DNA of 64,000 bases from Fibrobacter succinogenes (lineage in GTDB: Bacteria > Fibrobacterota > Fibrobacteria > Fibrobacterales > Fibrobacteraceae). The stretch covers positions 124,001-188,000 of the forward strand of contig CACWJY010000001.1 of assembly GCA_902761355.1 (NCBI GenBank), written 5' to 3'. Under the pieces are notes generated by a model. It made no database searches. It saw only the letters and a program-made list of their open reading frames with translations, and was not told the DNA's origin. The translations under genes and the position numbers were made by a program. The first letter of the stretch is position 1, and each line of letters starts with the position of its first letter. Of the stretch, positions 1 through 7,816 are shown in pieces.

Positions 1-1
1 C

Positions 2-376
2 CGCACGCTCGGCATCCCGGTGAAGCCCACCTGCGCTCCGCAGTTTCTGCGTATCGCCGACCAACTCGACATCAAGACCCGCTACAGTCGTGGATGCCTC
101 GCCGGCCTCGACTACTGCATCGTAAGCCCCATCGGTAAGGTGCGCCCCTGCGCTTATATGATGGAAGAAGCGGGTGATGTACACGATACTCCGTTCGACG
201 AAATCTGGGCCAATGCGGAAATCTTCAAGCAGTTGCGTACAAAGGCCTATAAGGGGGCCTGTGGCAAGTGTAAATTTAACGACCGCTGTGGTGGTTGCCG
301 CGCTCGCGCCGCCTACTATCACGACGGTGACTACATGCAAGAAGATTCCTACTGCGCTTACGGGAGAGGCCTGTGA
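2..376 (+). CDS. Radical SAM/SPASM protein, C-terminal part (AhbC/AhbD/NirJ-like)
   Basis: The reading frame is open to the left edge, so only the C-terminal part of the protein is present; an internal GTG at 20 is not taken as the start. The visible part is a cysteine-rich SPASM domain: a C-x6-C pair in RGCLAGLDYC, then KVRPC, then CGKCKFNDRCGGC, and a last Cys close to the C-terminus. These cysteines bind auxiliary iron-sulfur clusters in radical SAM/SPASM enzymes. The arrangement, with GKVRPCAYM and CGGCRARA, resembles haem/haem d1 biosynthesis enzymes of the AhbC/AhbD/NirJ group. The CxxxCxxC radical SAM motif would lie outside the window, so the exact reaction is an inference. The tadA start overlaps its stop codon by 4 nt, so the two genes are probably cotranscribed. 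Confidence 0.75.
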   Translation, partial: RTLGIPVKPTCAPQFLRIADQLDIKTRYSRGCLAGLDYCIVSPIGKVRPCAYMMEEAGDVHDTPFDEIWANAEIFKQLRTKAYKGACGKCKFNDRCGGCRARAAYYHDGDYMQEDSYCAYGRGL

Positions 377-867
377 GTTTCACTGCCGACGACGAAAGGT
401 TTATGCGCATGGCGCTCCGCGAGGCGGAGAAGGCTTTTGACGAAAAGGAAATCCCTATTGGCTGCGTTATTGTGAAAGATGGGGTAGTCATCGGTAAAGG
501 CCACAACCAGATTGAGATGCTCAAGGATGCCACCGCTCATGCCGAAATTTTGTCTATTGGGACGGCGGCAAGTAGCCTTGAAAATTGGCGCTTAGATGGC
601 TGCACTTTGTATGTAACGCTGGAACCATGCCCGATGTGTGCTGGGGCCATTCTCAATAGCCGTATTTCTCGTGTGGTCTATGGTTCTCCGGATACCCGTT
701 TTGGCGGCTGTGGCACCACAGTTGACGTTATTTCGAATAATGCCCTTAAACGCGAAGTCGAAGTGCTTGGAGGACTTCTTGCTGACGAATGTTTGGGCAT
801 TTTAAAGGCTTTTTTCCAAAAGATGCGCCTCGAAAAGGGTGATTCTGGGAATAAAGGGCTTAACTAA
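373..867 (+). CDS. tadA: tRNA-specific adenosine deaminase TadA
   Basis: Deaminates adenosine-34 of tRNA-Arg(ACG) to inosine in the cytoplasm. The 164-residue length is normal for TadA. The zinc-binding deaminase signature is complete: H56-A-E58, with E58 as proton shuttle, and PCPMC with C86 and C89. The start is a GTG overlapping the stop of the upstream gene (GTGA), which points to translational coupling; the first internal ATG would remove part of the N-terminal helix. Other cytidine/guanine deaminases share the fold, but the NSRISRVVYGSPDTRFGGCG stretch after the zinc site is typical of TadA. Confidence 0.93.
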   Translation: MSFTADDERFMRMALREAEKAFDEKEIPIGCVIVKDGVVIGKGHNQIEMLKDATAHAEILSIGTAASSLENWRLDGCTLYVTLEPCPMCAGAILNSRISRVVYGSPDTRFGGCGTTVDVISNNALKREVEVLGGLLADECLGILKAFFQKMRLEKGDSGNKGLN

Positions 868-873
868 TCTAGG

Positions 874-896
874 ATTCGGAATTCTGAATTCCGAAT
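874..896. repeat. Near-perfect inverted repeat upstream of the lipoprotein gene
   Basis: Two 11-nt arms, ATTCGGAATTC (874-884) and GAATTCCGAAT (886-896), are exact reverse complements separated by a single base. It lies between tadA and the next operon, directly before its likely promoter. A similar GGAATTC-rich stretch occurs at 60408-60440. It could be an operator-like palindrome or an intergenic repeat; it lacks a T-tract, so a terminator is less likely. Confidence 0.5.
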
Positions 897-899
897 TAC

Positions 900-907
900 T
901 ATATTCA
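900..907 (+). promoter_or_regulatory. Possible -7 element (TATATTCA) of the motor-like operon
   Basis: TATATTCA sits 4 nt before the ATG at 912. It is a weaker match to the TAnnTTTG element of Bacteroidota sigma factors, but has the same position as the better matches elsewhere in this window. No Shine-Dalgarno sequence separates it from the ATG. Confidence 0.35.
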
Positions 908-911
908 TTAC

Positions 912-1742
912 ATGAATTTCTTTAAGTCTTTTTTGAGCGCAAGCGCTCTTTTTGCATTGTGTGCCTGTGACGGGAACGAATTCGTTCTTGAATTTAACAC
1001 CCAAAATGTTCCGCCGCAGACTTATTACCTCGAAACCTCTTTAAATGCTATCCTCCCGGCGACAGATTCTGTTTCGGCGACGCCTGAGGCCATGAATACA
1101 CACCTCGAAGTTCGTGCGACGAATTCGCTTTTGACGGCCTATGATGATGGCTCAGCCAAGTTCCAGCTAAAGATTGACTCGGTTGACTATAAGTCCGATA
1201 AACGTACGGTCGAAGAGTTCCGCAGCATGGAACGTTACATGTCTACAGAACATTTTCAGTTCAAAATGGCTAAAGATGGTGCCATTCGCGATGCTGTCGT
1301 CGAGGACTCCGTGATGCTTGGGACGGAGGCGTTGGACCTTATTCGCGTGTTCCTTAAGGTGCAACCGCTCTTGCCAGGGAAAGCCGTTAAGCTGGGTGAA
1401 ACTTGGGACCGCCCCGTCGAAATTCCGGGTAATTCAGGAAAAACGGTTGTGTATAAGTCCTTTACGTTGGAAGACCAGTATGTCCATGATGGAATCCAGA
1501 TGGCAAAGATTGGTATGAACTTAAAGTACAAGGAAATACCCGATTCGACATCTGACCTCCGTATGGAGAGTAAGGGCTTTATCGTGGGTACAGGCTCGAT
1601 TCTGTTTGATATGACTCATGGTGCCATTGCTAGCGTAAAAATGGAATTGACTGGCGACTTGAGTGTGAATGATATCGTTGCAAACAGCGTTATTCCTGAT
1701 ATGCATGTTATCCAGAAGATTAAACTGAGGAGTGAATTTTGA
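912..1742 (+). CDS. Exported lipoprotein of unknown function, first gene of the motor-like operon
   Basis: The protein has 276 residues. It begins with a basic N-terminus, a short hydrophobic segment and a lipobox-like LCAC at residues 16-19, so it is probably a lipoprotein of the outer membrane or periplasm. The rest is hydrophilic and beta-rich, with a KLGETWDRPVEI stretch of a kind common in DUF6263-like secreted proteins; that assignment is tentative. There are no catalytic motifs. Its end overlaps the next gene by 4 nt, and all following genes to 6450 are spaced by 2-15 nt, so it is very likely part of the same transcript as the MotA/MotB-like pair. It may be the outer-membrane component of that system. 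Confidence 0.7.
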   Translation: MNFFKSFLSASALFALCACDGNEFVLEFNTQNVPPQTYYLETSLNAILPATDSVSATPEAMNTHLEVRATNSLLTAYDDGSAKFQLKIDSVDYKSDKRTVEEFRSMERYMSTEHFQFKMAKDGAIRDAVVEDSVMLGTEALDLIRVFLKVQPLLPGKAVKLGETWDRPVEIPGNSGKTVVYKSFTLEDQYVHDGIQMAKIGMNLKYKEIPDSTSDLRMESKGFIVGTGSILFDMTHGAIASVKMELTGDLSVNDIVANSVIPDMHVIQKIKLRSEF

Positions 1743-2458
1743 TTTTGAAGGCTAGATATTTTGCAAGTGTTCTGGTTGCGCTCCTTTGCGTCTTTGCTGT
1801 AGCGGGGGAGATGCCTTTCCCGTCTATCGAAAATGGCAAGGTAAAACTGGTGGTGGCGGATAGTCCTTATTTGCTTGAGCAGGGGGCTGTTTTTTCGGCT
1901 AAGGATACCTTGGAAATTGAACCCGGGGTGACCGTACTCATGGGTGAGTATGCAAAGCTTATGTTCCGAGGATCCGTTAAGATTGTCGGTACTGATGCTG
2001 CTCCGATTGTGTTTAAGAGCGCAGATTCCTTAAAAAGCTGGAATGGCGTCCACTTTGTGTCGGCAAACCGCCCGTTTGAAATCAAGAACTTGATTATTGA
2101 AAACGCTTTCCGCAATACGGTGTTCCGCTCCAAGGGAATTTTTGAAAATGTAAAGTTCGTGAACAATTATTACGGACTTTGGATTGATGATGTTCCTGAA
2201 GTTTATTTGGCTCGTTGTGAGTTCTTACGTAACCGTTTTGCGCTTTCGGTTCGTGCTGGTCAGGTAATGTCGGCTGATACCAAGATAAGCGATAACGTTT
2301 ATGGCTTGTATCTAGAAGCGGGTGGCAAGTTCGATGGTGACAAGAGCCTTATCAAGGATAATCTAGAGGCCGATGTTCGTAACGAAGCCGAAGAATTGGC
2401 TGCTCAGGGTAAGCGCGTCAATCGCAATATTTGGCACCGCATAGAGACTGCTTTCTAA
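1739..2458 (+). CDS. Exported right-handed beta-helix-like protein
   Basis: A 239-residue protein with a signal peptide (ARYFASVLVALLCVFAVAGE) and a body of short repeats with I/V/F-rich strands and Asn turns (e.g. GIFENVKFVNNYYGLWID), typical of parallel beta-helix or carbohydrate-binding/sugar-hydrolase folds. No active site can be named. The TTG start at 1739 overlaps the upstream stop and is preceded by GAGGAG at 1727-1732 with 6-nt spacing; the next TTG at 1745 would have worse spacing. It is therefore translated in step with the lipoprotein upstream and probably acts in the periplasm in the same pathway. Confidence 0.65.
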   Translation: MILKARYFASVLVALLCVFAVAGEMPFPSIENGKVKLVVADSPYLLEQGAVFSAKDTLEIEPGVTVLMGEYAKLMFRGSVKIVGTDAAPIVFKSADSLKSWNGVHFVSANRPFEIKNLIIENAFRNTVFRSKGIFENVKFVNNYYGLWIDDVPEVYLARCEFLRNRFALSVRAGQVMSADTKISDNVYGLYLEAGGKFDGDKSLIKDNLEADVRNEAEELAAQGKRVNRNIWHRIETAF

Positions 2459-2467
2459 GGAGTTTTA

Positions 2468-3376
2468 GTGCAAGAGGTATTTCGCAGGTCCATTCGAAAA
2501 ATGACGGGCAGCAGTGTCCGTCTTTCGGTGCGCCCCAACCGATCTTCGATGATGTCGACACTTTCGCAATCGATGATGGTGACGTGGTCCATCGTGTTGC
2601 ATGAGCATTTGGATGCCATGCTGAATGACCCTGCTGTAAATGTGGGAACCTCGGAACTGATTTCTTTTAGTGAGACGGCGTGGAAATTGGCGGATTCCAG
2701 TTTTCCGCAGATTATCGCGGATGCCAATAAGCTGTATGATGAATTCCGCACCAAGTGGATGCAACGTTTTTCGACTGACGAAGTGATGCGTCTTTTGCTT
2801 GAAGGTGGCGATTTTTTGCATCACGACGAAGAAAAAGGCTGGGCCTTGACGGTCAAGAACAACAAGCAGGATATTAATGCTTTTTATTCGGCAACAATTC
2901 ACCTTTTGGTGAGCGACGCCGAACCCTTGTTCGTCCGCATGCACGGGCGCGTGATGCAACTCCAAGAAAAACTCTGCAAGTATTGGCACTCTGAAAGCGC
3001 CGTGGATGCGGTTTCCAAACTGCTCCCCAGTTTGGAAGCGTCGCTCCGAGATAAAGAAAATGCCATGGTGGTGTCGTTGCGTAGTTCGTTGAATTCTCTT
3101 GCTAAAAAGCGCTTTGCTGCGGCATTCACGACCAAGGGGACTCCTCATTATTACAACTCTGCGGCTTCTTGTGCTCGCAACATTTGTCGCTTTTGGAATC
3201 CGCATTACGCTTATGAAAACGCCTTCTTGGCGTTTACCGATGATTTTTGTGATTATGCTCGCGGGCTTACGATTCAGATTATTGAATGGTATCAAAGCAA
3301 GTGGGCCTTGTTCCTGCGAGGTTTCTCGCGTGGTCAATTGAATTTGTTCGAAACAACAGCCTCGTATAAGGCTTAA
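2468..3376 (+). CDS. Unknown soluble protein upstream of the MotA/MotB-like pair
   Basis: 302 residues, GTG start with AAGGAG just upstream. I do not recognise the family. There is no signal peptide and no membrane segment, so it should be cytoplasmic. The N-terminus is basic and Ser/Arg-rich (RRSIRKMTGSSVRLSVRPNR), and the rest appears mainly helical with scattered Trp/His residues. It ends 15 nt before the MotA-like gene. The position beside a proton-channel pair invites comparison with Zorya accessory proteins, but I see no ZorC-type signature, helicase motif or nuclease motif. Confidence 0.6.
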   Translation: MQEVFRRSIRKMTGSSVRLSVRPNRSSMMSTLSQSMMVTWSIVLHEHLDAMLNDPAVNVGTSELISFSETAWKLADSSFPQIIADANKLYDEFRTKWMQRFSTDEVMRLLLEGGDFLHHDEEKGWALTVKNNKQDINAFYSATIHLLVSDAEPLFVRMHGRVMQLQEKLCKYWHSESAVDAVSKLLPSLEASLRDKENAMVVSLRSSLNSLAKKRFAAAFTTKGTPHYYNSAASCARNICRFWNPHYAYENAFLAFTDDFCDYARGLTIQIIEWYQSKWALFLRGFSRGQLNLFETTASYKA

Positions 3377-3391
3377 GGATGCAGGTAAACT

Positions 3392-5146
3392 ATGAAGAAT
3401 GCATTTAATACGATTTTGGCACTTACGGTGGTCGGGCTGATAGCCTTGGTCATTGCGGCCTTTTATTTTGGGGCTCCGCTGTTTGGCTGGATTATTATGA
3501 TTGCCATTTTTGCCGTGTTTATCGGCGAACAGCTTGTGGCGCTCAAGACCGTTAAGCTTGTTACTGCGGAAAATGAGATTTTGGAAACTTGTAAAAACCG
3601 TGGCGGCTATGTGTCTGGCGACGGGGTGGTTGCCCAGCGTGTCTCTCTTGCTAAAAGCCTGTTGTCTAAAAAGATTCGCCTGGATTCTTCGATGGCATAC
3701 GAGGTGCTTTCGAATAGTGTAGGTATTTCAGTTCCGCGTAGCGCTGGCGGTACGGTGATTCTTTTGGGCCTTATGGGTACGTTTTTTGGCCTTATGTATT
3801 CTGTGGCGACTGCCGGTGGTGCTATCGATAATTCTACAACGCAGGGGACGCTTGATACCATCCAGCTCTTGTTCCAAAATATGAAGGGCATTTTTGGTAC
3901 AAGCCTTTGTGGTTTGTTTGCTGCTTTGATTTTAAACGTGAGCCGCAATATGATGACTGCTGCTCGTGATGCTTTTGTGGCTCGCCTCGATGCGTTTACG
4001 CTTGACTTGCAGGGCGCAGCCGCTGACGAAAGTGAAGAAGCTCAAGCCAAAACAGAACTGGAACGCCTGTTTGATTCTGTTGAAAATAATTTGTCTGTAG
4101 TTGCGTCTTCGGTCAAGGATGGTCTTTCTGGCGTTGTTTCGATGGTGGGGGATGAACTTTCTGCCATGACATCTAAATTGAATGACTCCCTTGCTGCGGT
4201 GTCGCTTAATATGAACAAGGCTGTCGAAAATCTGGGCCCGTCTGTCAAGGATTCTTTGTCGGGCGCGTTTACGCCGATGGAGCAGAATATCAAGGTCCTT
4301 TCAGCTTCTGTTGAATCGATTCCGGGTAAACTTGACGAAAAACTGAATGGAATTTCGACAACGCTGAAGGCTTCGCTTGAAGGTGTTTCGGGCAATGTAG
4401 AGACGGCGCTTGCCAAGGTGGCTTCTGATGTGAAGGCTGGCCTTGATGGTGTGGCTTCGGCTACGGAATCGGCTATGGATGCTTCTTCCAAGAACATCGC
4501 TAGTGCTGTGGCCGATCAGGTCAAACAGTCCGATGAACAGTGGAAGTCTTTTATGGAACGCCTTTCGGCAGAGACCTCTGCCAATGTGGATTCTCAGAAA
4601 GAAGGCCTCGAAACTCTCAAGAATGTGGCGCTCCAGGTGGCGGAAAAGGCTCAGGCGGGGTCTGCCGAACTCAGCAATTCTGTTGCCGAAAAACTTTCGG
4701 CTCTTTCTTCCGACATTCTGGGTGCTTTCCAGAAGCTTTTCGAAACGTCTGCCGTGCTGCTTGAAGCCCAAAAGGCTCTTACCGAAAGCATCGACAACCG
4801 TGTGGTTAAGGAAAAGGAAGCAACGGATGCTTTGGGCGGAAACATTGTAGAAACCGCAGAACTGATGCGCGTGAATCAGTCCGAACTCAGTGCGAACCTC
4901 GAAATGTTGCGTGCTGGTCTCGAAACCATCCTCGAAAAGCTCTCGGGCGACACTGCAGAACGCGAAGAAGAAGAAAGCTTTGTGGAACACCTCAACCAGT
5001 CCCTCGAAGCCTTCCACGAACGCGCAAGTGAAGTGCTTATGGAAAACGCGGTCAAGACACAAGAAATCTTGCTCGAAGTCCTGGAACAGACTCAGCGAGT
5101 TCCGTCTGCTTCGATCGAGTCGCATAAATCTGATGTCGAGGGCTAA
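3392..5146 (+). CDS. MotA/TolQ/ExbB-like channel with a long helical tail (ZorA-like)
   Basis: 584 residues. Two hydrophobic segments lie at about residues 8-48. Two more, at about 118-142 and 165-188, carry the MotA/TolQ/ExbB channel signature (LLGLMGTFFGL; GIFGTSLCGLFAALI). From about residue 215 to the end there are some 370 residues of helical, Ala/Ser/Lys/Glu-rich, apolipoprotein-like repeats such as SVKDGLSG, SVKDSLSG and DVKAGLDG. Flagellar MotA and ExbB/TolQ are about 220-300 residues and lack this tail; ZorA of Zorya defence systems has one, reaching into the cytoplasm. The MotB/OmpA-like partner starts 2 nt downstream. Inference: the stator-like half of an ion-driven envelope machine not linked to flagella. 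Confidence 0.8.
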   Translation: MKNAFNTILALTVVGLIALVIAAFYFGAPLFGWIIMIAIFAVFIGEQLVALKTVKLVTAENEILETCKNRGGYVSGDGVVAQRVSLAKSLLSKKIRLDSSMAYEVLSNSVGISVPRSAGGTVILLGLMGTFFGLMYSVATAGGAIDNSTTQGTLDTIQLLFQNMKGIFGTSLCGLFAALILNVSRNMMTAARDAFVARLDAFTLDLQGAAADESEEAQAKTELERLFDSVENNLSVVASSVKDGLSGVVSMVGDELSAMTSKLNDSLAAVSLNMNKAVENLGPSVKDSLSGAFTPMEQNIKVLSASVESIPGKLDEKLNGISTTLKASLEGVSGNVETALAKVASDVKAGLDGVASATESAMDASSKNIASAVADQVKQSDEQWKSFMERLSAETSANVDSQKEGLETLKNVALQVAEKAQAGSAELSNSVAEKLSALSSDILGAFQKLFETSAVLLEAQKALTESIDNRVVKEKEATDALGGNIVETAELMRVNQSELSANLEMLRAGLETILEKLSGDTAEREEEESFVEHLNQSLEAFHERASEVLMENAVKTQEILLEVLEQTQRVPSASIESHKSDVEG

Positions 5147-5148
5147 GC

Positions 5149-5790
5149 ATGCGCTTTAGAAAAGACGAAAACAGTAATCCTTGGATGGCATACACGGACT
5201 TGGGTGTAGCCCTGGTTTCGTTGTTTATCCTTGCGTTTGTGGCCATGGCGACTCTTAAGGAGCAAAAGGCTGAAGACCTGACGCGTACCGAAGAAGAAGT
5301 CTTGAGTTGCCAAGAAGAAATGCGCAAAATTGCCGCCGAACGCAATGCACTCTTGTCTAAGAGCCTACAGACATCTATTGAAGCTGGACTTATTGCTCTT
5401 GAAGACGGTAAGATTCAGATTCAGGCTTCGTTCCTATTTCCGATTAACGGTGCGGACCTGACTAAAGAAGGTGAAGGCGTGATTCGTGGTATTAGCAAGG
5501 GACTTTTGGAAGCTCTTGATTCTACTGATGTAATCATGGTGAGCGGCTTTACCGACGATACTCCGGTGAAATCGAAAACTTACACCAACTGGAATTTGTC
5601 GACGGAACGTGCCGTAAACGTGGTCAAAACCTTGATTGCGCAGGGCTTTCCGCCCGATAGGCTCTTTGCGGCGGGATTTGGCGAACATATGCCTAAGTAT
5701 CCCAATGATAGCGAAGAACACCGCCGCTTAAACCGTCGTGTCGAAATCGGTGTGACACCGCTTCAAAAAATGGATCATTCGGCTCACTAG
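5149..5790 (+). CDS. MotB/OmpA-like peptidoglycan-binding partner (ZorB-like)
   Basis: 213 residues. A short cytoplasmic N-terminus is followed by one membrane helix (about residues 12-36) with a conserved-looking Asp, D17, in WMAYTDLGVALVSLF, matching the ion-carrying Asp at the start of the MotB/ZorB helix. A short coiled coil follows, then an OmpA-like domain (about residues 85-200) with SGFTDDTPV, NWNLSTERAVNVV and RRLNRRVEI, which binds peptidoglycan. The order and size fit MotB and ZorB. The gene lies 2 nt after the channel gene, so the two should form one complex. TolR/ExbD can be excluded because they lack the OmpA domain. Confidence 0.85.
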   Translation: MRFRKDENSNPWMAYTDLGVALVSLFILAFVAMATLKEQKAEDLTRTEEEVLSCQEEMRKIAAERNALLSKSLQTSIEAGLIALEDGKIQIQASFLFPINGADLTKEGEGVIRGISKGLLEALDSTDVIMVSGFTDDTPVKSKTYTNWNLSTERAVNVVKTLIAQGFPPDRLFAAGFGEHMPKYPNDSEEHRRLNRRVEIGVTPLQKMDHSAH

Positions 5791-5793
5791 TTT

Positions 5794-6450
5794 ATGCAAG
5801 AGCGCCTAGAAACATTACGGACGAGTATTGATGCAATCCGCAAGAGCGGCAAGTTGCCTCATTGGCGTATGGTCTATGCCGAAAATCTGCTGAACCGTGC
5901 TGGCGAATATATGGCAGTTGATAGGCTGCCTGAAGCGGCTATGGTCGCCGATAAGTTGGATCGCTGGATTAAAACGCATACTCCGCGTACAGATTCGTCG
6001 GATCGATACGCCGAGAACCCAATGGTTTTCTGGAATGCGGACATGCTCAATGCGATGTCTGCGAAACTTAAGCAGACATTGGCTGAGAAGCGCTTGTTGG
6101 TTCCGGCCACGGAACGCGAGTCGACTATTCGCCGTTTGACTTTAGTCGAAGGGTGGGTCCGTGATGGTTTGCTTTTGCAGGCCCATGACGAATTACTGTC
6201 GCTCCGTACTGCGCTTATTGCTCGCTTAAGGCGTAGTTTGCGCGCGCGCCTTGTGGGAACGGATCTTTACCGTGGAACGGCTTCTGTTCCAGCAGGGAGT
6301 CTTGTTGGTCCTTATAACGCCTTGCATACCCTCGAAGAAACGTTCCATGTGGTGGGCGAACGCGATCCGATTTGGATTGAAGACTTCCTCGAAATCTATA
6401 ATGACCTGTTCCGCGTTGTTGAACGACTTGTTCCTCAAGATAAGAAATGA
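5794..6450 (+). CDS. Unknown protein, last gene of the motor-like operon
   Basis: 218 residues, starting 3 nt after the MotB-like gene. I do not recognise the family. No signal peptide or membrane segment is visible; the protein looks helical with many Arg and Leu residues (e.g. ALIARLRRSLRARLVG) and is probably cytoplasmic. It is followed by an intergenic repeat and a bidirectional terminator, which closes the operon. A role as a cytoplasmic partner of the long channel tail is possible but is inferred from position alone. Confidence 0.6.
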   Translation: MQERLETLRTSIDAIRKSGKLPHWRMVYAENLLNRAGEYMAVDRLPEAAMVADKLDRWIKTHTPRTDSSDRYAENPMVFWNADMLNAMSAKLKQTLAEKRLLVPATERESTIRRLTLVEGWVRDGLLLQAHDELLSLRTALIARLRRSLRARLVGTDLYRGTASVPAGSLVGPYNALHTLEETFHVVGERDPIWIEDFLEIYNDLFRVVERLVPQDKK

Positions 6451-6452
6451 CA

Positions 6453-6500
6453 CGTAGTGTCATCCTGAGCGTAGCGTAAGCGAAGTCGAAGGATCTCTAG
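6453..6500 (+). repeat. Intergenic repeat of the TCATCCTGAGCG...AAGTCGAAGGATCT type
   Basis: The stretch contains TGTCATCCTGAGCG, GCGAAGTCGAAGGATCT and partially self-complementary ends (ATCCT/AGGAT). From general knowledge, sequences of this form occur as dispersed intergenic repeats in many bacterial genomes. Only one copy is visible in this window, so its repetitive nature cannot be shown here. Confidence 0.5.
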
Positions 6501-6519
6501 ATAAATTTTATAGTCAAAA

Positions 6520-6545
6520 AAAAGAGCTCCCGAAGGAGCTCTTTT
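6520..6545. terminator. Bidirectional intrinsic terminator
   Basis: AAAAGAGCTCC (6520-6530), loop CGAA, GGAGCTCTTTT (6535-6545): a perfect 11-bp stem with an A-tract before and a T-tract after. It separates the plus-strand motor-like operon from the minus-strand barrel gene and can serve both. Confidence 0.88.
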
Positions 6546-6565
6546 AAGTTTTATGGAGGGGTAAA

Positions 6566-7816
6566 TTAGAAGCCGATGCTCAGCTGACCCATGTAGATAC
6601 GTTCTTCGTCCTGGCCGGTGTAGTACCCCAGTTCTTCGGCCCAGGTGGCGAATTCAACTGTAAAGAATTGTAGTGCTTCGACGGCAAATCCTGCGGCAGG
6701 GTAGCCGCCTTTGAAACCACCAGAAAGGCGTACGGCCAGAGCTCGGAAAATGTTGCTATAACTGGGCCAGGCAAGTAGGGTCTGTTCGACTTCCATACCG
6801 AAGTTGATGTGAGAGAATGTCTTGTAATTGCGGTCTCCGGCATTTAAGGCGTCTGCGTAGTCGAAAGCAATGTTGAACTTGCGGCTAAAAGCGGTATTCT
6901 TGTTAAAGAATCGGGGACTGTAGTTTACACCCAGCGTCCAGTTCGGGGTGAACTTGTCGCCGGCGAGTGACTTAAAGTAAATGTCGCGCAGAGATGTTCC
7001 CAAACGAACTTCGCGGGTGAGCTGGTAAAGAATGCCGAGGTCCATACCGAAGGAAATTGCATCGAGGTCGAACAGTTCGTCAGAAACGTCATGGTAGCGG
7101 TCTTCAAGGGAATCTTGAAGGTTCTTGTAGCTGCTTATACCGACGGTAATGATGTCTACCTTATGGCGCTTGGCGATCTTAAGACCTCCACCGACAGAGA
7201 GTCCGTCTATAATTTCGTATGCACCACCGGCCTGAGCTACCGCATCGACATAGAAGGTATCGATTGCTATTTGCGGGAGAAAAAGGCCTGCATCCAAGTA
7301 GGGGGCGATTGTACCATCGACCCAGAAGGCTCCACCAAAATTATGGAATGCAAGTTCTGCATCCATCTTGATTTTCATGGAGAGATATTCATGGTCATAG
7401 CTGTTTATCTTGTGAACTAATTCCGGATGTCCGGCAAGGGAGTCCATCAAAACATTTGACGGACTAAGGCCTTTGGCGTTTGCAACGTCGCGTGCATTGT
7501 TGTAAATGTCTTGCAAATCCTTGGCGACGTTATACGTTGAAAAATAAGTCTGAAACGGGCCTGCGCCGCCAAGGTTGAGCCGCATGTCGCCCCTGTTTCG
7601 GGGATAATAGCCTTGTTCTGGTTTTAACTCGTAGTTGCCCAGACGGTTGATTTGGGTTAAGCCGGCGTAGTTAAAATAGATGGCTTCTTTGTCGTCAACC
7701 AAGGCCACGTGGGCGTTACCCATGGCTTCGGCACGTATGGAACGGTGCGTTGGCGCTTTAGCCGCAAAAGAGGTTGTGGTTAGAACAAAAATCAGGATTA
7801 AAAGAACCTTCTTCAT
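6566..7816 (-). CDS. Outer-membrane beta-barrel protein (PorV/TraF-like)
   Basis: 416 residues with a clear signal peptide (KKVLLILIFVLTTTSFAAKA). The mature start, RSIRAEAMGNAHVALVDD followed by EAIYFNYAGL, is the pattern of FadL/PorV/TraF-like barrels in the FCB group. Alternating hydrophobic strands and a C-terminal aromatic end (MGQLSIGF) fit an outer-membrane barrel. Its ATG overlaps the stop of the upstream lipoprotein gene by one base (TAATG), so the two are translationally coupled and probably act together. The substrate or role is unknown. Confidence 0.75.
   Translation of the reverse strand: MKKVLLILIFVLTTTSFAAKAPTHRSIRAEAMGNAHVALVDDKEAIYFNYAGLTQINRLGNYELKPEQGYYPRNRGDMRLNLGGAGPFQTYFSTYNVAKDLQDIYNNARDVANAKGLSPSNVLMDSLAGHPELVHKINSYDHEYLSMKIKMDAELAFHNFGGAFWVDGTIAPYLDAGLFLPQIAIDTFYVDAVAQAGGAYEIIDGLSVGGGLKIAKRHKVDIITVGISSYKNLQDSLEDRYHDVSDELFDLDAISFGMDLGILYQLTREVRLGTSLRDIYFKSLAGDKFTPNWTLGVNYSPRFFNKNTAFSRKFNIAFDYADALNAGDRNYKTFSHINFGMEVEQTLLAWPSYSNIFRALAVRLSGGFKGGYPAAGFAVEALQFFTVEFATWAEELGYYTGQDEERIYMGQLSIGF

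Noticed and set aside
912-6450. Calling the operon a complete Zorya defence system
   Set aside because: Only ZorA/ZorB-like features are visible. No ZorC signature, ZorD helicase or ZorE HNH nuclease is encoded here, and two exported proteins do not belong to known Zorya, so only the likeness of the channel pair is claimed.
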